Below are positions 1 through 13,310 of a stretch of DNA of 64,000 nt, piece by piece; the stretch's first letter is position 1, and the number at the start of each line of letters is the position of its first letter. Both the position numbers and the translations under genes were made by a program. The DNA is taken from contig NC_068349.1 in NCBI RefSeq assembly GCF_014633365.1, positions 31,386,753 to 31,450,752 on the forward strand, in the 5' to 3' direction. Source of the stretch: Diospyros lotus (Eukaryota; Streptophyta; Magnoliopsida; Ericales; Ebenaceae). Below the pieces are notes generated by a model. It did no database searches. It was given only the letters and a program-made list of their open reading frames with translations, and had not been told where the DNA came from.

Positions 1-1369
1 CCATTCATCGAAAAAGATTTCATATTTTTCAATCATGTGTTCTCCATTGTTAAGACGAGATGTCTTTATACGATTGATACATTATCGTGCCATTTCAAGA
101 TTTTGAAGTTTAACGAAATCGTGGTATTCATAAACATCTCATTTTCATTAAAAAAATTTATCCTTAATCTTTTTGAGTTTCCAGACTTAGTTTTCTAATT
201 ATGTGTGATTTCACCCAGAAACCAATTCAAACTATTTTTCAAAACTCAATCCGAGCTTCACAAGTAATTTTGGACAATACTAGAAGAAAATGTTTCGTTT
301 TCTAATTTTTAAGAAGCTAATTTTCAACATGATCCAATCTCTACTTGAGGTTCTGAAAAGCCAGACATCCCCCAAAAAAAATCGATGAACTTGGATCCGT
401 CGTACTCAACAATTATCAACACTGACCATTGGCGAAATCCAAAACTAATGTAAGAGAATTAGATTTTTTTTTTTTTTGACTTTTTTTATGATTTATTAAG
501 CTATAATAATGAAAACTAGTGGATCACCCATGCGATGCATGGATATTGAAAAAAATAAATAAATCGTTAAAGCGAAAGTTGTATAATTTAGTACTTACAA
601 TAAATGAAAATCACAATAAAGAAGTAAAAAATAAACAAAATAATTATGTTACAATCATAAGAATACAACAAAAGGATTACAAATTTTGAAAGATTTCCTT
701 ATATACATTCAAGGGCAGACGAACAATAAAAAACACATAACTTTATCCCGAAACCATATAAAAAATAAACCTAAATTAATATATAATACAATAAGCAATG
801 CGTAAAAAAATACAAAAATTACATGATAACAGGAGAAAAGAATAAATGATAACCAACATCTTTATTCTAAAATATGCATTCAATGGTAGACGTTTTTTTT
901 TTTTTAATTTTCACGTGTATTTGTCTCATATGTGCGTACCACATGAATCCTCAAGGCCTAATTTTTCCTAGTTGCATTCATATCACTTACTTGACAGAAT
1001 AGTGGTGTTATGTTACACCAAAAGACCAAATTGGATAAAAAAATACGGTTAAAATTTATTAAATAAAAGTAAAGAAGAATTGAGAAAGGAGAAGAGAGCA
1101 AATGGAAGTATTGAACGGGAATGAAGAGGAAGAAGAGAGAGAGATATTTGTTTTCTTTTATTATTTTTTCTTCCTTCAAATTCTCTTATTTCTCTCAATT
1201 TATCAAATCACATGTCACCATTAAGTTTTCCTTTTTGTCCCACACTTTGCCACACAATCCAAATCTTACTTAACATAATTTTCAAAACACAAATTTAATT
1301 TGTATTTAATTTTCCAAAGTCCAACATATAGCACATCTTCGAAGTAGACCAATGGGAAAAAAGAGAATT
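1..1369. other. AT-rich intergenic DNA, no gene seen
   Basis: Homopolymer A/T tracts and frequent stops in all frames. The one notable short feature is an imperfect palindrome at 527-542 (CCCATGCGATGCATGG) following ACTAGTGGATCA, a layout often seen at the edges of dispersed plant repeats. I cannot assign it to a family. Small open frames here are chance. Confidence 0.6.
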
Positions 1370-2995
1370 AAATAAATGACAATAATCAATTAAGTTGAAA
1401 AATAAAATTATGACATTTAAAATTATAAAAAAAAATAAATTAATTAAATTATATGTAAAATAAATATAATTTAAATAATCAATTAATTATAGAAATAATA
1501 ATAATCAAATTTTCAAAATTGATTATCCATATATGATTTTATATATTTCTCCTAATAATTCACTATCACATTTAAGATAGGTCAAATTTTTAAAAAAGTA
1601 AAAAAATAAAAGTTGAAAAATAAAATTATAACATTTAAGTTATATTTAAAATAAAGATAATTTAAATAATCAATTAATTATAAATGATAATAATCAAAAT
1701 AAAGTTAAAAAGTAAAATTATAATATTTAAATTATATATATAATTATAATATTTAAAAATATAAAAACTAAATTTAAATTAATTAAACTATTTTATATGA
1801 ATAATTTAAATAATTAATTAATTATATAAATGATAATAATCAAATTTTTAAAATTAATTATCCATATATGACTTTATATATTTCTCGTGACAATCAATTA
1901 ACACATTTAGGACAAATCAAATTTTTAAGAAAGTCAAAAAAAAAAAGTTAAAAAATAAAATTATAATATTTAATTTATATATAAAATTATAACATTTAAA
2001 ATTATAAAAAAATAAATTTAAATTAATTAAACTACATAAAATAAAGATAATTTAAATAATTAATTAATTATATAAATGATAATAATCAAATTTTCAAAAT
2101 TAATTATACATACATGACTTTACATATTTCTTCTAACAATTAATTACTACATTTAAGACATGTCACATTTTTAAGAAAACAACAAATAAAAATAGAGTTA
2201 AAAAATAAAATTATAACATTTAAGCTATATATAAAATTATAATATTTAAAAATATAAAAAAATAAATTTAAAATAATTAAACTATATATAAAATAAAGAT
2301 AATTTAAATAATCAATTAATTATATAAATGATAATAATCAAATTTTAAAAATTGATTATCCATGTATGACTTTACATATTTCTCCTGACAATCAATTACT
2401 ACATTTAAGATAGATCAAATTTTTAAAAAAGCAACAAAAAAATAAAATTAAAAAATAAAATTATAATATTTAAGTTATATATAAAATTATAACATTTAAA
2501 ATTATAAAAAAATAAATTTAAATTAATTAAACTACATAAAATAAAAATAATTTAAATAATTAATTAATTATACATACATGACTTTACATATTTCTCCTAA
2601 CAATCAATTACCACATTTAAGACATGTCACATTTTTAAGAAAACAACAAATAAAAATAAAATTATAACATTTAAGTTACATATAAAATTATAACATTTAA
2701 AATTATAAAAAAATAAATTTAAAATAATTAAACTATATATAAAATAAAGATAATTTAAATAATCAATTAATTATATAAATAATAATAATCAAAATTTTAA
2801 AATTGATTATTCATACATAATTTTACATATTCCCTCTAGTGATCAATTATCACATTTAAGATATGTCACATTTTTAAGAAAGCAATAAAAGAATAAAGTT
2901 AAAAAATAAAATTATAACATTTAAGTTATATATAAAATTATAACATTTAAAATTATAAAAAAATAAATTTAAATTAATTAAACTATATATAAAAT
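1370..2995. repeat. AT-rich tandem satellite, about six diverged units
   Basis: A landmark resembling GACTTTACATATTTCTCC recurs at about 1535, 1870, 2116, 2368, 2580 and 2819, so the unit is about 212-335 bp with most spacings near 240-250. Each landmark is followed by a CAATCAATTA-like stretch, ACATTTAAGA, an A-rich tract, and repeated ATAAAATTATAACATTTAA, then TTAATTAAACTA and ATAATCAAATTTT. Units differ by indels of internal sub-repeats, so the array is old. There is no coding potential. It could be a local satellite or the tandem part of a decayed element. Confidence 0.8.
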
Positions 2996-5590
2996 AAAAA
3001 ATTTATTTAACAATCCGACAATATTACCTGATATCTCAAAATTTTTCCCGATTTAAAAAAGTCTCATTTTTCTATAATTTATTTCAATTAAAATTTTATG
3101 TTAATATTTAAAAATTAATAATATAGATTATATCTTGTATCTTCATATACCAGTATATTTACACATTCTCCAAATACTATTCAACCATAAAAAAAACCAT
3201 TTACGTGTTTCAAGAACTACACATTTTTCACAAATCTAGACTTAATTAATGACCTATAAAATTCTATTTTGGATAAGTAAAAAAAATTAAAAAAATATAA
3301 TAAAATATCAAAATAATAATTAAAAATGGGCAGAAAAAATTTTGACGGTTATTTTGTTATAATATATATATAGATTAGATTGAAAGTCTTTTTCACGTTC
3401 TCATTTTTTTTAATTTTATTTTTATTCTTATTTTTTTATTATTTTATTATCATATTTTAGATTATTATTTTATTAGTTATCATAATCATAAATTATTGTA
3501 TTTTTATCAATTAAATAATTAATAATATAATTAAATTTTTAAATAAATATTAATTTAAAATGTAATAATTTAAATTATTTTATCAATTATCATAATTTTA
3601 AATTATATTATTTTTATAAATTATATATTTTTTATTTAATAATTAAATAAAAAAATAAGAAAAATACAAAAATCTCTCCGCCTCTTTGCCATGACCAAAA
3701 TCATCATTATGGTTTTTAATGATGATAATGCATTAAGTTCTGAACTACCACAATTGAAAACATCTAACCATTCTTTACTAACTTTTCTTTTGTCTGAAAA
3801 TTGAACAAACCTATAACTTTTATTAAGGCACACAAAGACCGACAGTCCAACTGCAAATACGCCAAACTCAAATAGATAAAGGAAAGGATTCTCTGCATCA
3901 TTTTATGCAACGAGGGCCCTAGAAGCAACTATAAAGAGTTCGTGGACAAGCTAGAGAATTCATCTCCAAAGAAGCGGACACTGAAGAATGTAGAGTTCTT
4001 CATCTCCAACCCCTTCTTCTCAGGCTTCTTCTCAGGCATACCAAACTGCTCGATGGACCACATGATACACTTCCTTAAAATAATATTTAATACGTACTTT
4101 CTCATCAAACACCATAACTGTCCCCTGTCTGAATTCTCCATCCTTTGACATACATGGCATTTTTTCAAGCCAAATACCCAGAATTTAAGAACCATGCTAA
4201 TACAATGACCGGGCGCATGCCACGAACCTATACCTGGCACTTATTGTAGAAAAAACAAAACTGACACTAATTTCATCACCCTATTAAGATTTTTGAATTT
4301 TATATTTGAATATTAATTACATGGAATGACACGTGGTGTATTGGGACAGTGGGATGAAGGGGGCATTAGGGGGTAATTACAACTTTAAATTTGAGATGAC
4401 CACGTGTCAACACGTCATCAAGTACCCCTAGCAATTAGTGTTAACTATCTCTTGGTACATGTACACTACCTCCTGGACATGTCTGTCTTTGGAGTTCAAA
4501 TTTTGAATTTTAAATCTGGGTTAAATGCTATGCTTCCCACTCAAGGCTATTTTAACTCATAAGTGGGTCCCATAAAGTACAAGTCCACCCTCTTTTTTAG
4601 GATACGTGGACCCCGCTTGCGCTTACCAACAAACCCTGTTTTTCTTCCTCGGGTACGCACATTTTTCACAAGGTGTCTACTGTAGTAAATGCGCAAAGTT
4701 CGCGTCAACTATACTCCAAACGCGACTTTTAAGTCGCCCAACCAATAAGCGACACATGAACCAATTGACTCCTTCCACATAACAAACAAAAATAGAGGAT
4801 AAATGCCCTTGTAATATTAAAGGGTCTCCACAAAAATGGCACTATAAAAGCGACACTAATTACCCCAATTATAGGGACATTTGGAGAAAGAACCAACCGG
4901 TGTCACCTACTATTTATAGAAATGCCACAAAGCTCCAAACCAATTCTCGATAAATTTCAAAAACATTTTCCTTACCTACCCCCAATGCTCACTCTCCAAA
5001 GAAGATTGCCTCCAACAGGTTGTTAATCTTCAATACCCCATAAAGCCTGTATACATACGAGTATGCAAAAAGGCTCACGAAAATGGCAGCTCGCACGTGC
5101 ATTGTCTTATTCAATTCAAATATATATTTAATATATAAATCATCTTAAAATGATCAATCAACTTCTTATGAGACAGTGGCGATAGAGTTTTTAAAAGATT
5201 GCGAATGTATCGATCCAGTACCACCTTGAGAGGGCAAGTGTTGTGGTTGATGCATTGGAGAGCTTGCTCAAATGGCCAATCTGATTGCTCAGGGATAGGG
5301 ACTGGTGGAGGCTTTTAACCAATTGTTAGTATATGAATCCTAAAAGAACATCTATTTACATCGCTAACCTAACAATTCACTCTCATCTGATAAAACAGAT
5401 CCGACAAGCTACTCTAAGAAGACTCGAGATTGAGGTCATGGGTTAACAGCCGAGGGCAAGTCAAAGACCTTGACTTTAGTTCTCAAATAAAATATTTCAA
5501 TTTCTAAATCAAATTTATATGCCTAAAGTGAAAGAATTAGGACAAACTTTACTAAATGAGGCACATCAAGCCGAGTATGTTATCCACCCT
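2996..5590. other. Intergenic DNA without recognisable gene
   Basis: 2996-3650 is extremely AT-rich. 3660-4240 is less AT-rich with short frames on both strands (65 and 103 codons on minus, 68 on plus) that match nothing I know. 4310-5060 has several CACGTG cores (for example near 4330 and 4402), a TATTTATA-like box near 4911 and a pyrimidine-rich tract after it, which could be an old LTR U3/R region or a promoter remnant. No start codon with a convincing reading frame follows. Confidence 0.5.
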
Positions 5591-6851
5591 AATATTACCC
5601 CCAATATATGGGGTTTTGAGAAATAAGAAGAAATCTCTTATTATGGAGTCATCATGATTATGAAGAAATTACTTGGGGAAGTAAGAAAGAAATATGCAAG
5701 AAATACCCAAAATTTTTAAAATTATGTTGCATTATCCCCGCATTATCATGTCCAAACTCCTTTAACCCCTCATGCATGGGCACATGATCACAGATGATAA
5801 CCCATTAGCTAACCACAAACACCACAATGATGCATGAAAACAACAAAACATAATGTGTGGGAGACACAAGGCACATGTTGTGCATGCATCAAAGCCACAC
5901 AAATGAACTATAAATGTCTAGGATGACATAAAAGTATGGAAGAACCACTCACCTTGCTATTTTACCCTTTAGATGTATTGTTCACAATAAGCAAGGATAG
6001 ATTTTCTGCAGAAAATACAAATTTTTGAAAACCAAACATTAAATATTTTTACATAATCTTGTTTTAAATAATTTAATTTATTTTCTAAAAATTTGCAAGG
6101 GAAGAAGACTTGCAACACATCTTCAGGCGCCATAGGAAGATCACCCACGCACTTGCACGTGCGGCCACCTCTGGCGAGTGTTCGGCACGTGTCGCCTTCT
6201 TCCCCTACGACAATTTTGCTGCAACTCAATTTTTGGCCTTTTCTCCCTCATTTTAGCTTCGATTCGACCCCCGTTTGAATCTACGACTGTCCATCTTTCC
6301 CCTTTACTCGATTATAGGACAAGATCGCCGATTTCTAGCCATTTTCCAACAATTTCTACCCAGACTTCAGTGGAGTTATAAATTTTCCGACGAGACCCAT
6401 TTCTTCCCCTTTTCTAGAATTTCCCCCACTCTCATGAACATATTCCTCATCTCCAAATCCCCTCAAACCCTCCTAATTTTGGCCCGAAACTCACTTGGAA
6501 AGGATTTACATTCAATTATAGACCAATTAATAAACATTTTTTGCCAATCACTCACGAGATCCTTAATGAGATTTCATGACTTCAAATGGCCAATAGTTTT
6601 CTGCCACACCCCCCAACACTAGCCAATTCGTTTCTCTAGCAAACCCGTTACAAGTTTTCAACAATAATATCTTGACCCAAAACTTTTTCATTTGATACTT
6701 TGGCCGGAGCCCGTGTTATCTCTTTGACCAAAATCTTTCGAGATTGTACTATTGCTCTAGACTTTTCAAAAACTACATTTTTACCCTAGAACTTCCATTA
6801 TCCCTAAAGTCATATTCTTTTTTAAAGTATATCATATATTGGGGTAATACA
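5591..6851. mobile_element. Probable LTR or TIR element with 17-bp inverted ends
   Basis: The left edge TATTACCCCCAATATATG (from 5593) is matched in inverted form by CATATATTGGGGTAATA near the right edge, followed by CA at 6850-6851. An interior moderately GC-rich block (6090-6640) without real ORFs resembles LTR U3/R sequence. The flanking 5-mers (ACCCT and AAAAC) do not match, so there is no target duplication to prove insertion. The most likely reading is a solo LTR whose first TG has mutated; a non-autonomous TIR element is the alternative. The overlapping frames of 61-115 codons are not gene-like. Confidence 0.45.
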
Positions 6852-8229
6852 AAAACTTAAACATTTTTTTATATATTAAAGATCAGATATCATATTTTTT
6901 AATTATTAAAAAACACACCAAACCAATCAACTTATTCAAAATACTACCAAATTGATCTTTCACGATTTGTTATTTCACAAAAATAAATGTGTACATACAC
7001 GTACTAATATTCTATGAAAATAAAATTTTAAAAATAATCATTTTAATAATTAAAATATTAAATTTTAACGTTTTACACATCAAAAACTTAAACGTCACAT
7101 TTTTTAATTGTTAAAAAAATCACCCATATGAATTAAATCTTTTGCAAATTAAGTCCATAATTTAACAAGATAGAAAATAAAATCAATGGTCAGAATTACC
7201 AAAGGAAACTAAAAAAAAAAAAAAAGTGAAGTCAAACTAAATAATACTTCAAATTCCACCATTTGACAACAATTTACATTGTTTGAGACGAAATTAAATG
7301 CGCGGCTAAAACTAGGCTTCAAGTTTAAGTTCAAGGCAAAATGTTTTTAGTTATAGGAACCCCACCCATATTTATAAGCCCAACTCTCTCTTTTTCCTTA
7401 ACTAAACCATGAATAACAAAACCAATAGAAGATTTGATGAATCACTGCAATTATTAAATATGAAATCCTTTAAACATACCAATGTACCAAAAATTTAATT
7501 AGTAAAACACAGATTATAGCTTCGGAACAGAGAGAAATGGAACCCTCTAATGCCTAATTGTTGGGAAATAAGACTGAAGTTTTGAAAATGAAAAAGGGGA
7601 AAATCAAACATTTGTGAGGGTTGGAATTGGTGTTCAATAGGATAGGGATGAGAACGCCAATTCAAAAAGGGCCCAAAGTAAAATATCCCAAACTTTTATC
7701 TTTTCCTGCATTGAAACAATTAAGCAGCTAATACTCTCATGCTTGAGTGACATCCAACACGAGTGAACCTCAAATTATTTGGTCAGTTATGTGACAACTC
7801 AGAAAGCTCTTATGGTTAACTACCTTCCATCAACAAACTAACTACAAACTGGAAGGTTCCAAAATGCCCACTTCCAATATCCTTAATATTAATTGAGGAC
7901 CCATAAAATGGAAAAGTGAAACGTACCATAAACAACCCTACATTAAGCAGAAAGCCATCAACTGACAAGATATTAACTTCATAAAATCAAAAGAGGAGAG
8001 GCAAAATAGATAGTGGCAATTGCAAACAGTGCAACTAATTAATCAGAATGAACACCATGAATTCAAGACCTGAAGAAGAAAAATCAGAAGCATATACACA
8101 ACAAAAAATGTACCATAGATCAAAAATTATTTCCAAAGTTTAAGAACACATACCTTGTCGGAAGAGATGGTTTTGTCAAATGAGTAAAAAAGAAGTTGCT
8201 TAAGGTCGGTGGACAAAATTGGATTGTTA
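6852..8229. other. AT-rich intergenic DNA, nothing recognised
   Basis: No convincing reading frame, repeat edge or RNA gene was found. Simple A/T tracts occur near 7212. Confidence 0.6.
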
Positions 8230-8418
8230 AGGGCCAGTTTTGTCTACAAAACTTGGAACCCATTTACAAATTTCACCTATTCTTTGCAATTGGGTTTTAG
8301 TTGAGTTGAAATCTATGGTAGGCATTGAATTTCAATTTTTTTATATTCCAAACACAAAATTGAAATTCTTCATTCATTCCAGAAAATTTTATGGAATTTA
8401 TTCATTCCAAACGAAGCC
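8230..8418. mobile_element. Tourist-like MITE with TTA target duplication
   Basis: An element of about 189 bp flanked by TTA at 8227-8229 and 8419-8421. The left end AGGGCCAGTTTTGT and the inverse of the right end GGCTTCGTTTGGAA are loosely matching terminal inverted repeats of the type seen in PIF/Harbinger-derived MITEs, which duplicate the trinucleotide TTA/TAA. The inside is AT-rich with many GAATTTCA-like words and is non-coding. Confidence 0.6.
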
Positions 8419-8849
8419 TTAAGCCAATCATATTAACATGAGAATTTACCGCTAGCTGTCACATTTTAGAATGAAACCCCATCAACTGTCCAACCTTGGT
8501 AAAGGTTTCATCCCATATATGTGGTAGGATCAAAAATATCCCTTTATCATTACCCAATATACATTTGAAGTATAAGACAAAAGTATCGATCAACAATTCC
8601 AAAAAATAAATTGACAATCCAATTAAGGTTAATAAGGTAAGTGACATATCCCTCAGAATGCCTAGTATCAACCTGACATGAAACCGTGGTTCCTCAACCT
8701 TCCACTAATATGCTAGGAAAAGGGAGCACCAACTTTCACAAGTTTCATAAGCAAATTCAGATTACTAAATATTTCCTCCCCGGGATTAGAAAAAAAATAA
8801 TAGAAACAAAAACATTGTTTCCTCAAAATGGAAAATGAAAAATGCCAAT

Positions 8850-9350
8850 TGTCGGGACCCAAATTTTGGTGGGTTTGTGACTGGTGGTAATCCCAAGGTA
8901 GGTGAGCCCCACCTTACAATTAGTAAGCCACAATTACAAATAATAAACAAGACGCATTCACATCTGAGGGATGCATAATAAAAAATAAATTTGTATAATC
9001 TCTATTAACAAAAATAGAGTGGGAAGCCCATCGACCACCATACAAAGACTCAAAATTAATAACAAAATTTGAATTATAGAGTAACAATATAAAAATTACA
9101 TCCTAATAAAGGTACAGATCAAAACACATACAGATAGAACAATCTTTGTATGTCCTAATAGAGTATGCCTAAAAACTAGCTATACTAATAGCACCACATC
9201 CTGAAAAATGTTAAATAACATAGGTGAGTCTGGCGGACTTGCAAATATAAGGCACGGTGCGCCTATGAGTCCGGTTAACTATTTTTCTACACTAAACCCT
9301 GTTTTTAAGCAGTTGCAATCCAATTGTGCAGTAATCAAGTTAGGTGCATT
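8850..9350 (+). mobile_element. Possible 5' part of an LTR
   Basis: TGTCGGGACCC at 8850 followed by AAATTTTGGTGGG has the form of the first bases of many plant Ty3 LTRs, and the sequence after it has the mixed composition of LTR U3. I could not find the matching right end or a target duplication, so the right boundary given is arbitrary. Confidence 0.3.
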
Positions 9351-9860
9351 AGTAAAACAGATAAAAGACATGTAAATGCAACAAAGTGTGGGATAAACCA
9401 ACAGATCTAAGCAAAGATATAATACTAATAGTATGGCAACATATAATGCCCAAAGAAACAGAGAAAGTCATTCAAAGCACTACCAACATATACAAAGGTC
9501 TTGTGGCATGCCAAGGTTCCATGTCATGTCATACTAAATCTACTGCTGACGCCGGTGTTCCATTCAACTTATCCTACAATTTCAGAGGCATAAATCCATC
9601 AATGAGCATGCATCGAATCTTGTTAGAGGATGGGGGCAGGGAATTTAGGATATGTTTTGTTTGCATTTGTACGTGTTTAAAATTTTTTTTTTTCAGGATG
9701 TCTAGAATGTTTCCCGAATGATGTTCAAGGATTCCTATGCTATAAACTTAGATTGATTAGAGGTGAGAATGTCATAACATGATTGAACAAATAACTTGCA
9801 TACTTGGGCTAGAATTGACTTAGAGTTTGATTTTGAAGAGTATAAACTTGTGTTGGTAGA

Positions 9861-10416
9861 CCATTATTATAAGACATTAGGGGTAAAGTTTTAGTAATCC
9901 ATGTTTAAAAGTCAAAAAAATCCAGCATTTTTAGTAATGACAAAAAATTTAGCTTTTGGCAGGTTTTTGTCATGGAAGCAATTCTAGGATGAAAAAATGA
10001 TCTTCAAAATACTTGAAGTAGGCATTCTAAGCTTTCCAAAATGGTATAATCCAACTTCGTTTGGGTTTTCAAACGTTACATTCAAGTCAATGCAATAAAT
10101 CAAAACCAAATAGTAGGATTCATGTTCGACCTCTGGAGCCTAAAAAGTGCGTATCTAAGGCTTCTGATATCTAATTGAGGTGATTCAAAAGCCCAAGTTC
10201 ATCTACACATCTTAAGCTACAATTATTATGAAGAGATCAAAGTTAAGAAAAATCATTTTCCTACCCAAAAATGGTCTAGAACCTAGGTTGGAATTCAAGA
10301 GTACTAAATTGAATTATTTATGCATGGCCTACATAAAGACTTGTTCCAACTTCTAGAATGAGTCAATTATTAACGAAAGCAGAAAACGTGTGCTCAGCTA
10401 GAACTCTATTTTCTTA
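9861..10416 (+). repeat. Left arm of a long foldback (inverted repeat)
   Basis: This segment reappears in reverse complement at about 11,051-11,635. Shared landmarks include AAGACATTAGGGG, TGTCATGGAAGCAATTC, TTCAAACGTTACATTCAAGTC and GTGCGTATCTAAGGC. The arm is interrupted at 10,416 by a MITE and continues at 10,795-10,823. It shows no coding capacity. A transcript across it would fold into a long hairpin. Confidence 0.9.
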
Positions 10417-10791
10417 TAGGACGTTTGTTAATCAAGATATGGGATGGAAAAACCAAAATATGGAATGCATCCCGAACTTCTATCATTTCCAACATGTTTG
10501 TTAAACTTATCTAACCATTATTAGGAAAACCATCTTGTGACCTCTTATCTTGATTTTTCAAGATATGCACAGCTCTCATCTCCCTCAAGATAAGCATATC
10601 TTGGCCCCTGCATATAAGAAAAAAATGGCGCATATGTCCTCTAATGTATTCCAAAAAATTCAACAAACAGTTTGATAAAAATCTTGGAATGTTTCCCAAC
10701 CTTATCTTGACCATTCCATATCTTGATCCAAAAATTATTCCGAACTTATTTTGATACTCCTTTTATCTTACTTATTTTAACAAATGCTACC
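10417..10791 (+). mobile_element. Tourist-like MITE, copy 1 of 3
   Basis: A 375-bp element flanked by TTA at 10,414-10,416 and 10,792-10,794. Its ends are inverted repeats: left GGACGTTTGTTAA, right inverse GGTAGCATTTGTTAA. The right arm of the foldback lacks this block and reads straight through the equivalent point, so it works as an empty-site control. The same element, same orientation, is at 55,295 and 57,210. The 67-codon minus frame inside is not a gene. Confidence 0.85.
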
Positions 10792-10794
10792 TTA

Positions 10795-10823
10795 GTCAAG
10801 GGAAGACTTTGAAAGAGAAGGAG
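10795..10823 (+). repeat. Left foldback arm, continuation past the MITE
   Basis: GTCAAGGGAAGACTTTGAAA and the next bases match the inverse of 11,021-11,050 in the right arm, showing that the arm ran through here before the MITE inserted. The unpaired loop of the foldback is about 10,824-11,020 and holds a T18 tract. Confidence 0.75.
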
Positions 10824-11020
10824 TCTACTGAAGACCTTCGCCAGACATGATGGAACGAAATGCACAAAAATCTAAAACTATCTTTTTTTTTTTTTTTTTT
10901 CACCTCATGACATAAGAGTTATAAATATAGGCCAAAAAGGAACGTGCAAGAGCTACCCACTATCAACTCCTATAATTTAGGCAAGCAACTACACCCACTT
11001 AGGAAAACAACCAACACACG

Positions 11021-11635
11021 CCTCCCTCTCTTTCAAAGTCTTCCCTTAACTAAAAAAATAGAATTCCAGTTGGGCACATGTTTTCAGCTGCCTTCCAAGT
11101 CAATAATCGACTCCTTCTAACAGTTGGAACAAGTCTTTATGTAAGCCATGCAGAAATAATTCAATTTAGTGCTCCTAAATTCCAACCTAGATCCAGACCA
11201 TTTTTGGGTAGGAAAATTATCTTTCTTGACTTTGATCTCTTCATAATAATTGTAGCTTAAGATGTGTAGATAAATTTGGGATTTTGAATCACCTCAATTG
11301 GATATCAGAAGCCTTAGATACGCACTTTTTAGGCTCCAGAGGTTGAACATGAATCCTATTATTTGGTTTTGATTTATTGAACTGACTTGAATGTAACGTT
11401 TGAAAACCCGAACGAAGTTGGATTTTGGTCCGTAATACCATTTTGGAAAGCTTAGAATGTCTACTTCAAGTATTCTAAAGATCACTTTTTCATCCTAGAA
11501 TTGCTTCCATGACAAAAACATGCCAAAAGCTAAAAATTTTTGTCATTATTAAAAATGCTGGAATTTTCTGAATTTTAGACATAGATTACTAAAACTTTGC
11601 CCCTTAAAAACTTTGCCCCTAATGTCTTATACATA
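11021..11635 (-). repeat. Right arm of the long foldback
   Basis: Reverse complement of 9861-10,416 plus 10,795-10,823, uninterrupted. It carries a small internal duplication around AAAACTTTGCCCCT (11,590-11,622) that the left arm lacks. No coding content. Confidence 0.9.
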
Positions 11636-13310
11636 AAAGATCATCAAAAATGAGCACCATAAGACATAAAACATGTTAAATAGACTAAATGTAAGAAAAA
11701 TAAAAATATAAAATTATGAGTTTATCAAAAGACTAGCACTCCTTAGCCCCATGGGCAGATTGGTCCGAGCGTTGAGATTGCACATCCCATCCCTCATTTG
11801 CATTGAGATCTGATCTTCCATAAAATGATGGTGGGCACAACTACATGCATTAGCCACCAAGTGTTGCACACACTAAACAAAGAGAAAAATAAAAGGTGAA
11901 AAAGGGAGGAGAAATAATAAAGTAAGAAAGATGAATGAAAATACTTACACTGATAAGCTCATGCTCTGTCCAAAAAGTCCAAGAAATTTCCACTGAACAT
12001 GTCCCCCTCTCGTCTCACGAAAGGATGGTAGAGTAAATGAAATGAACGCCTATCTCAAACGCTTTCAACGAATCAAAATCGACCACAGCAAGCCTCACTT
12101 GGAAGTGACTACCTCTCAAGCGACAACCATCCTCCATTCAAATAGGCGACTGTAATGGTTGAACTTTTGAAAAGACAAGTGGACGAGAGCAACTGTCCCA
12201 AACTCGGCACAATCCTTGCGAAAAGGTGAGGGACCTATTACACCAGGCATGAGTCTTGTAAGGACGCTAACAAAATGAACTAGAAGGATCGGCCTCAAGT
12301 AACTGCAGCATCTTGAGAGTGTTGGCAACTAGGTTGGCAATGAAGTTTAGCAATAGAAGGCATTAGGAAGCCCAAGGCCCCCTTGCCTAAGCTGCTGAAG
12401 GAGTATGTGGTAAGTCAAACATCAAGAGAGAAGAGATCAAGGGTCGAATCTCTTGAGAGAGCACCTCAAAAACAGACATTGTAGCATCCACCTCTCGTGA
12501 GGGTTGGGGTCTCTTACTAAGACCCTCACCTCCAACTCGAAGAGGCCTGCTCAAGCCATCAAGCACCATCTTCTTCCTCTTAGTGGCATTTGTGAATCAA
12601 CCCATGTTACAAAAAATACACAAGAACTAGCCAGAAAACAAAAACAAAGAAACTACAACACAAGCAAAGAACTAAAAAATACTCTCTTGAGAGAAACTAG
12701 CTACCTATGGGGGGCGGATGAGTGTGACTAAGACCCCTCCCTCAACTCATCCTCTAAAAGATGGCACCAACATCATGGGGAGACCTAACCATAGATACAT
12801 CATGAGAAATCCCAGAAGGGCTGGCTAAATTGCTCAACAAGACACCCCAACCCACAAAGGCAATATTCTCTTCCAGCATGACATCTCAAAGGTAGACAGG
12901 ACCTAAAGACGCTGAATTTCGGACTCGAAATCAGACCGAAGAGCCGTGGAACAACAGTATTTGATAGCATGTTTCTTACGGTCAAAATCCCAATGCCATT
13001 GACAAGGGTCACAAAATCGTAAGAAGGCATTAGCACAAACCACCTTTCTGTTGGTTTTACCATCTGGGGGAGAGGGGGGGGATGGCTCCTCAACGTAGGT
13101 TTTCGGGCACGGGAGACCAACCTCGCAATCGCATGGATCTCTGGGTGGCGAGGATGGCTTTCGCAGGAGACATTTGCAGTCTCCGGCGGCCGTCCTCCAT
13201 GGAAGATAGAGGTCTTCCGCGGCCAATAGTCTGATCGACCCGACTTTCCGGGTTGGCCCGGTTTTTATTTTTTTAATAATTTTTTTGGTATTTTTCACTG
13301 TGACATATCA
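11636..13310 (-). other. Unrecognised GC-richer segment, possibly transcribed on minus
   Basis: Composition rises above the AT-rich surroundings, especially 12,900-13,270. Minus-strand frames of 60-131 codons exist (12,903-13,298; 12,387-12,569; 12,116-12,328), none of which I recognise. Reading the minus strand, a good splice-site pair bounds a possible 76-bp intron at 11,873-11,948 (donor GTAAGTATTTTC, acceptor TTTGTTTAG). This lies directly downstream of the inverted promoter copy, so it might be what that promoter now reads into. It could also be part of an unrelated element. On plus, 11,756-11,785 has an A-box-like TGGGCAGATTGG but no B box. Confidence 0.35.

Noticed and set aside
3636..4240. 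Minus frames with a hydrophobic FGVFAVGLSVFVC-like stretch and a 103-codon frame
   Set aside because: It looked like a membrane segment of a gene fragment, but a stop precedes it and no family could be recognised.
11750..11820. tRNA- or SINE-like head (TGGGCAGATTGG)
   Set aside because: There is an A-box-like word but no B box (GGTTCGA) at the right distance and no poly-A or T tail.
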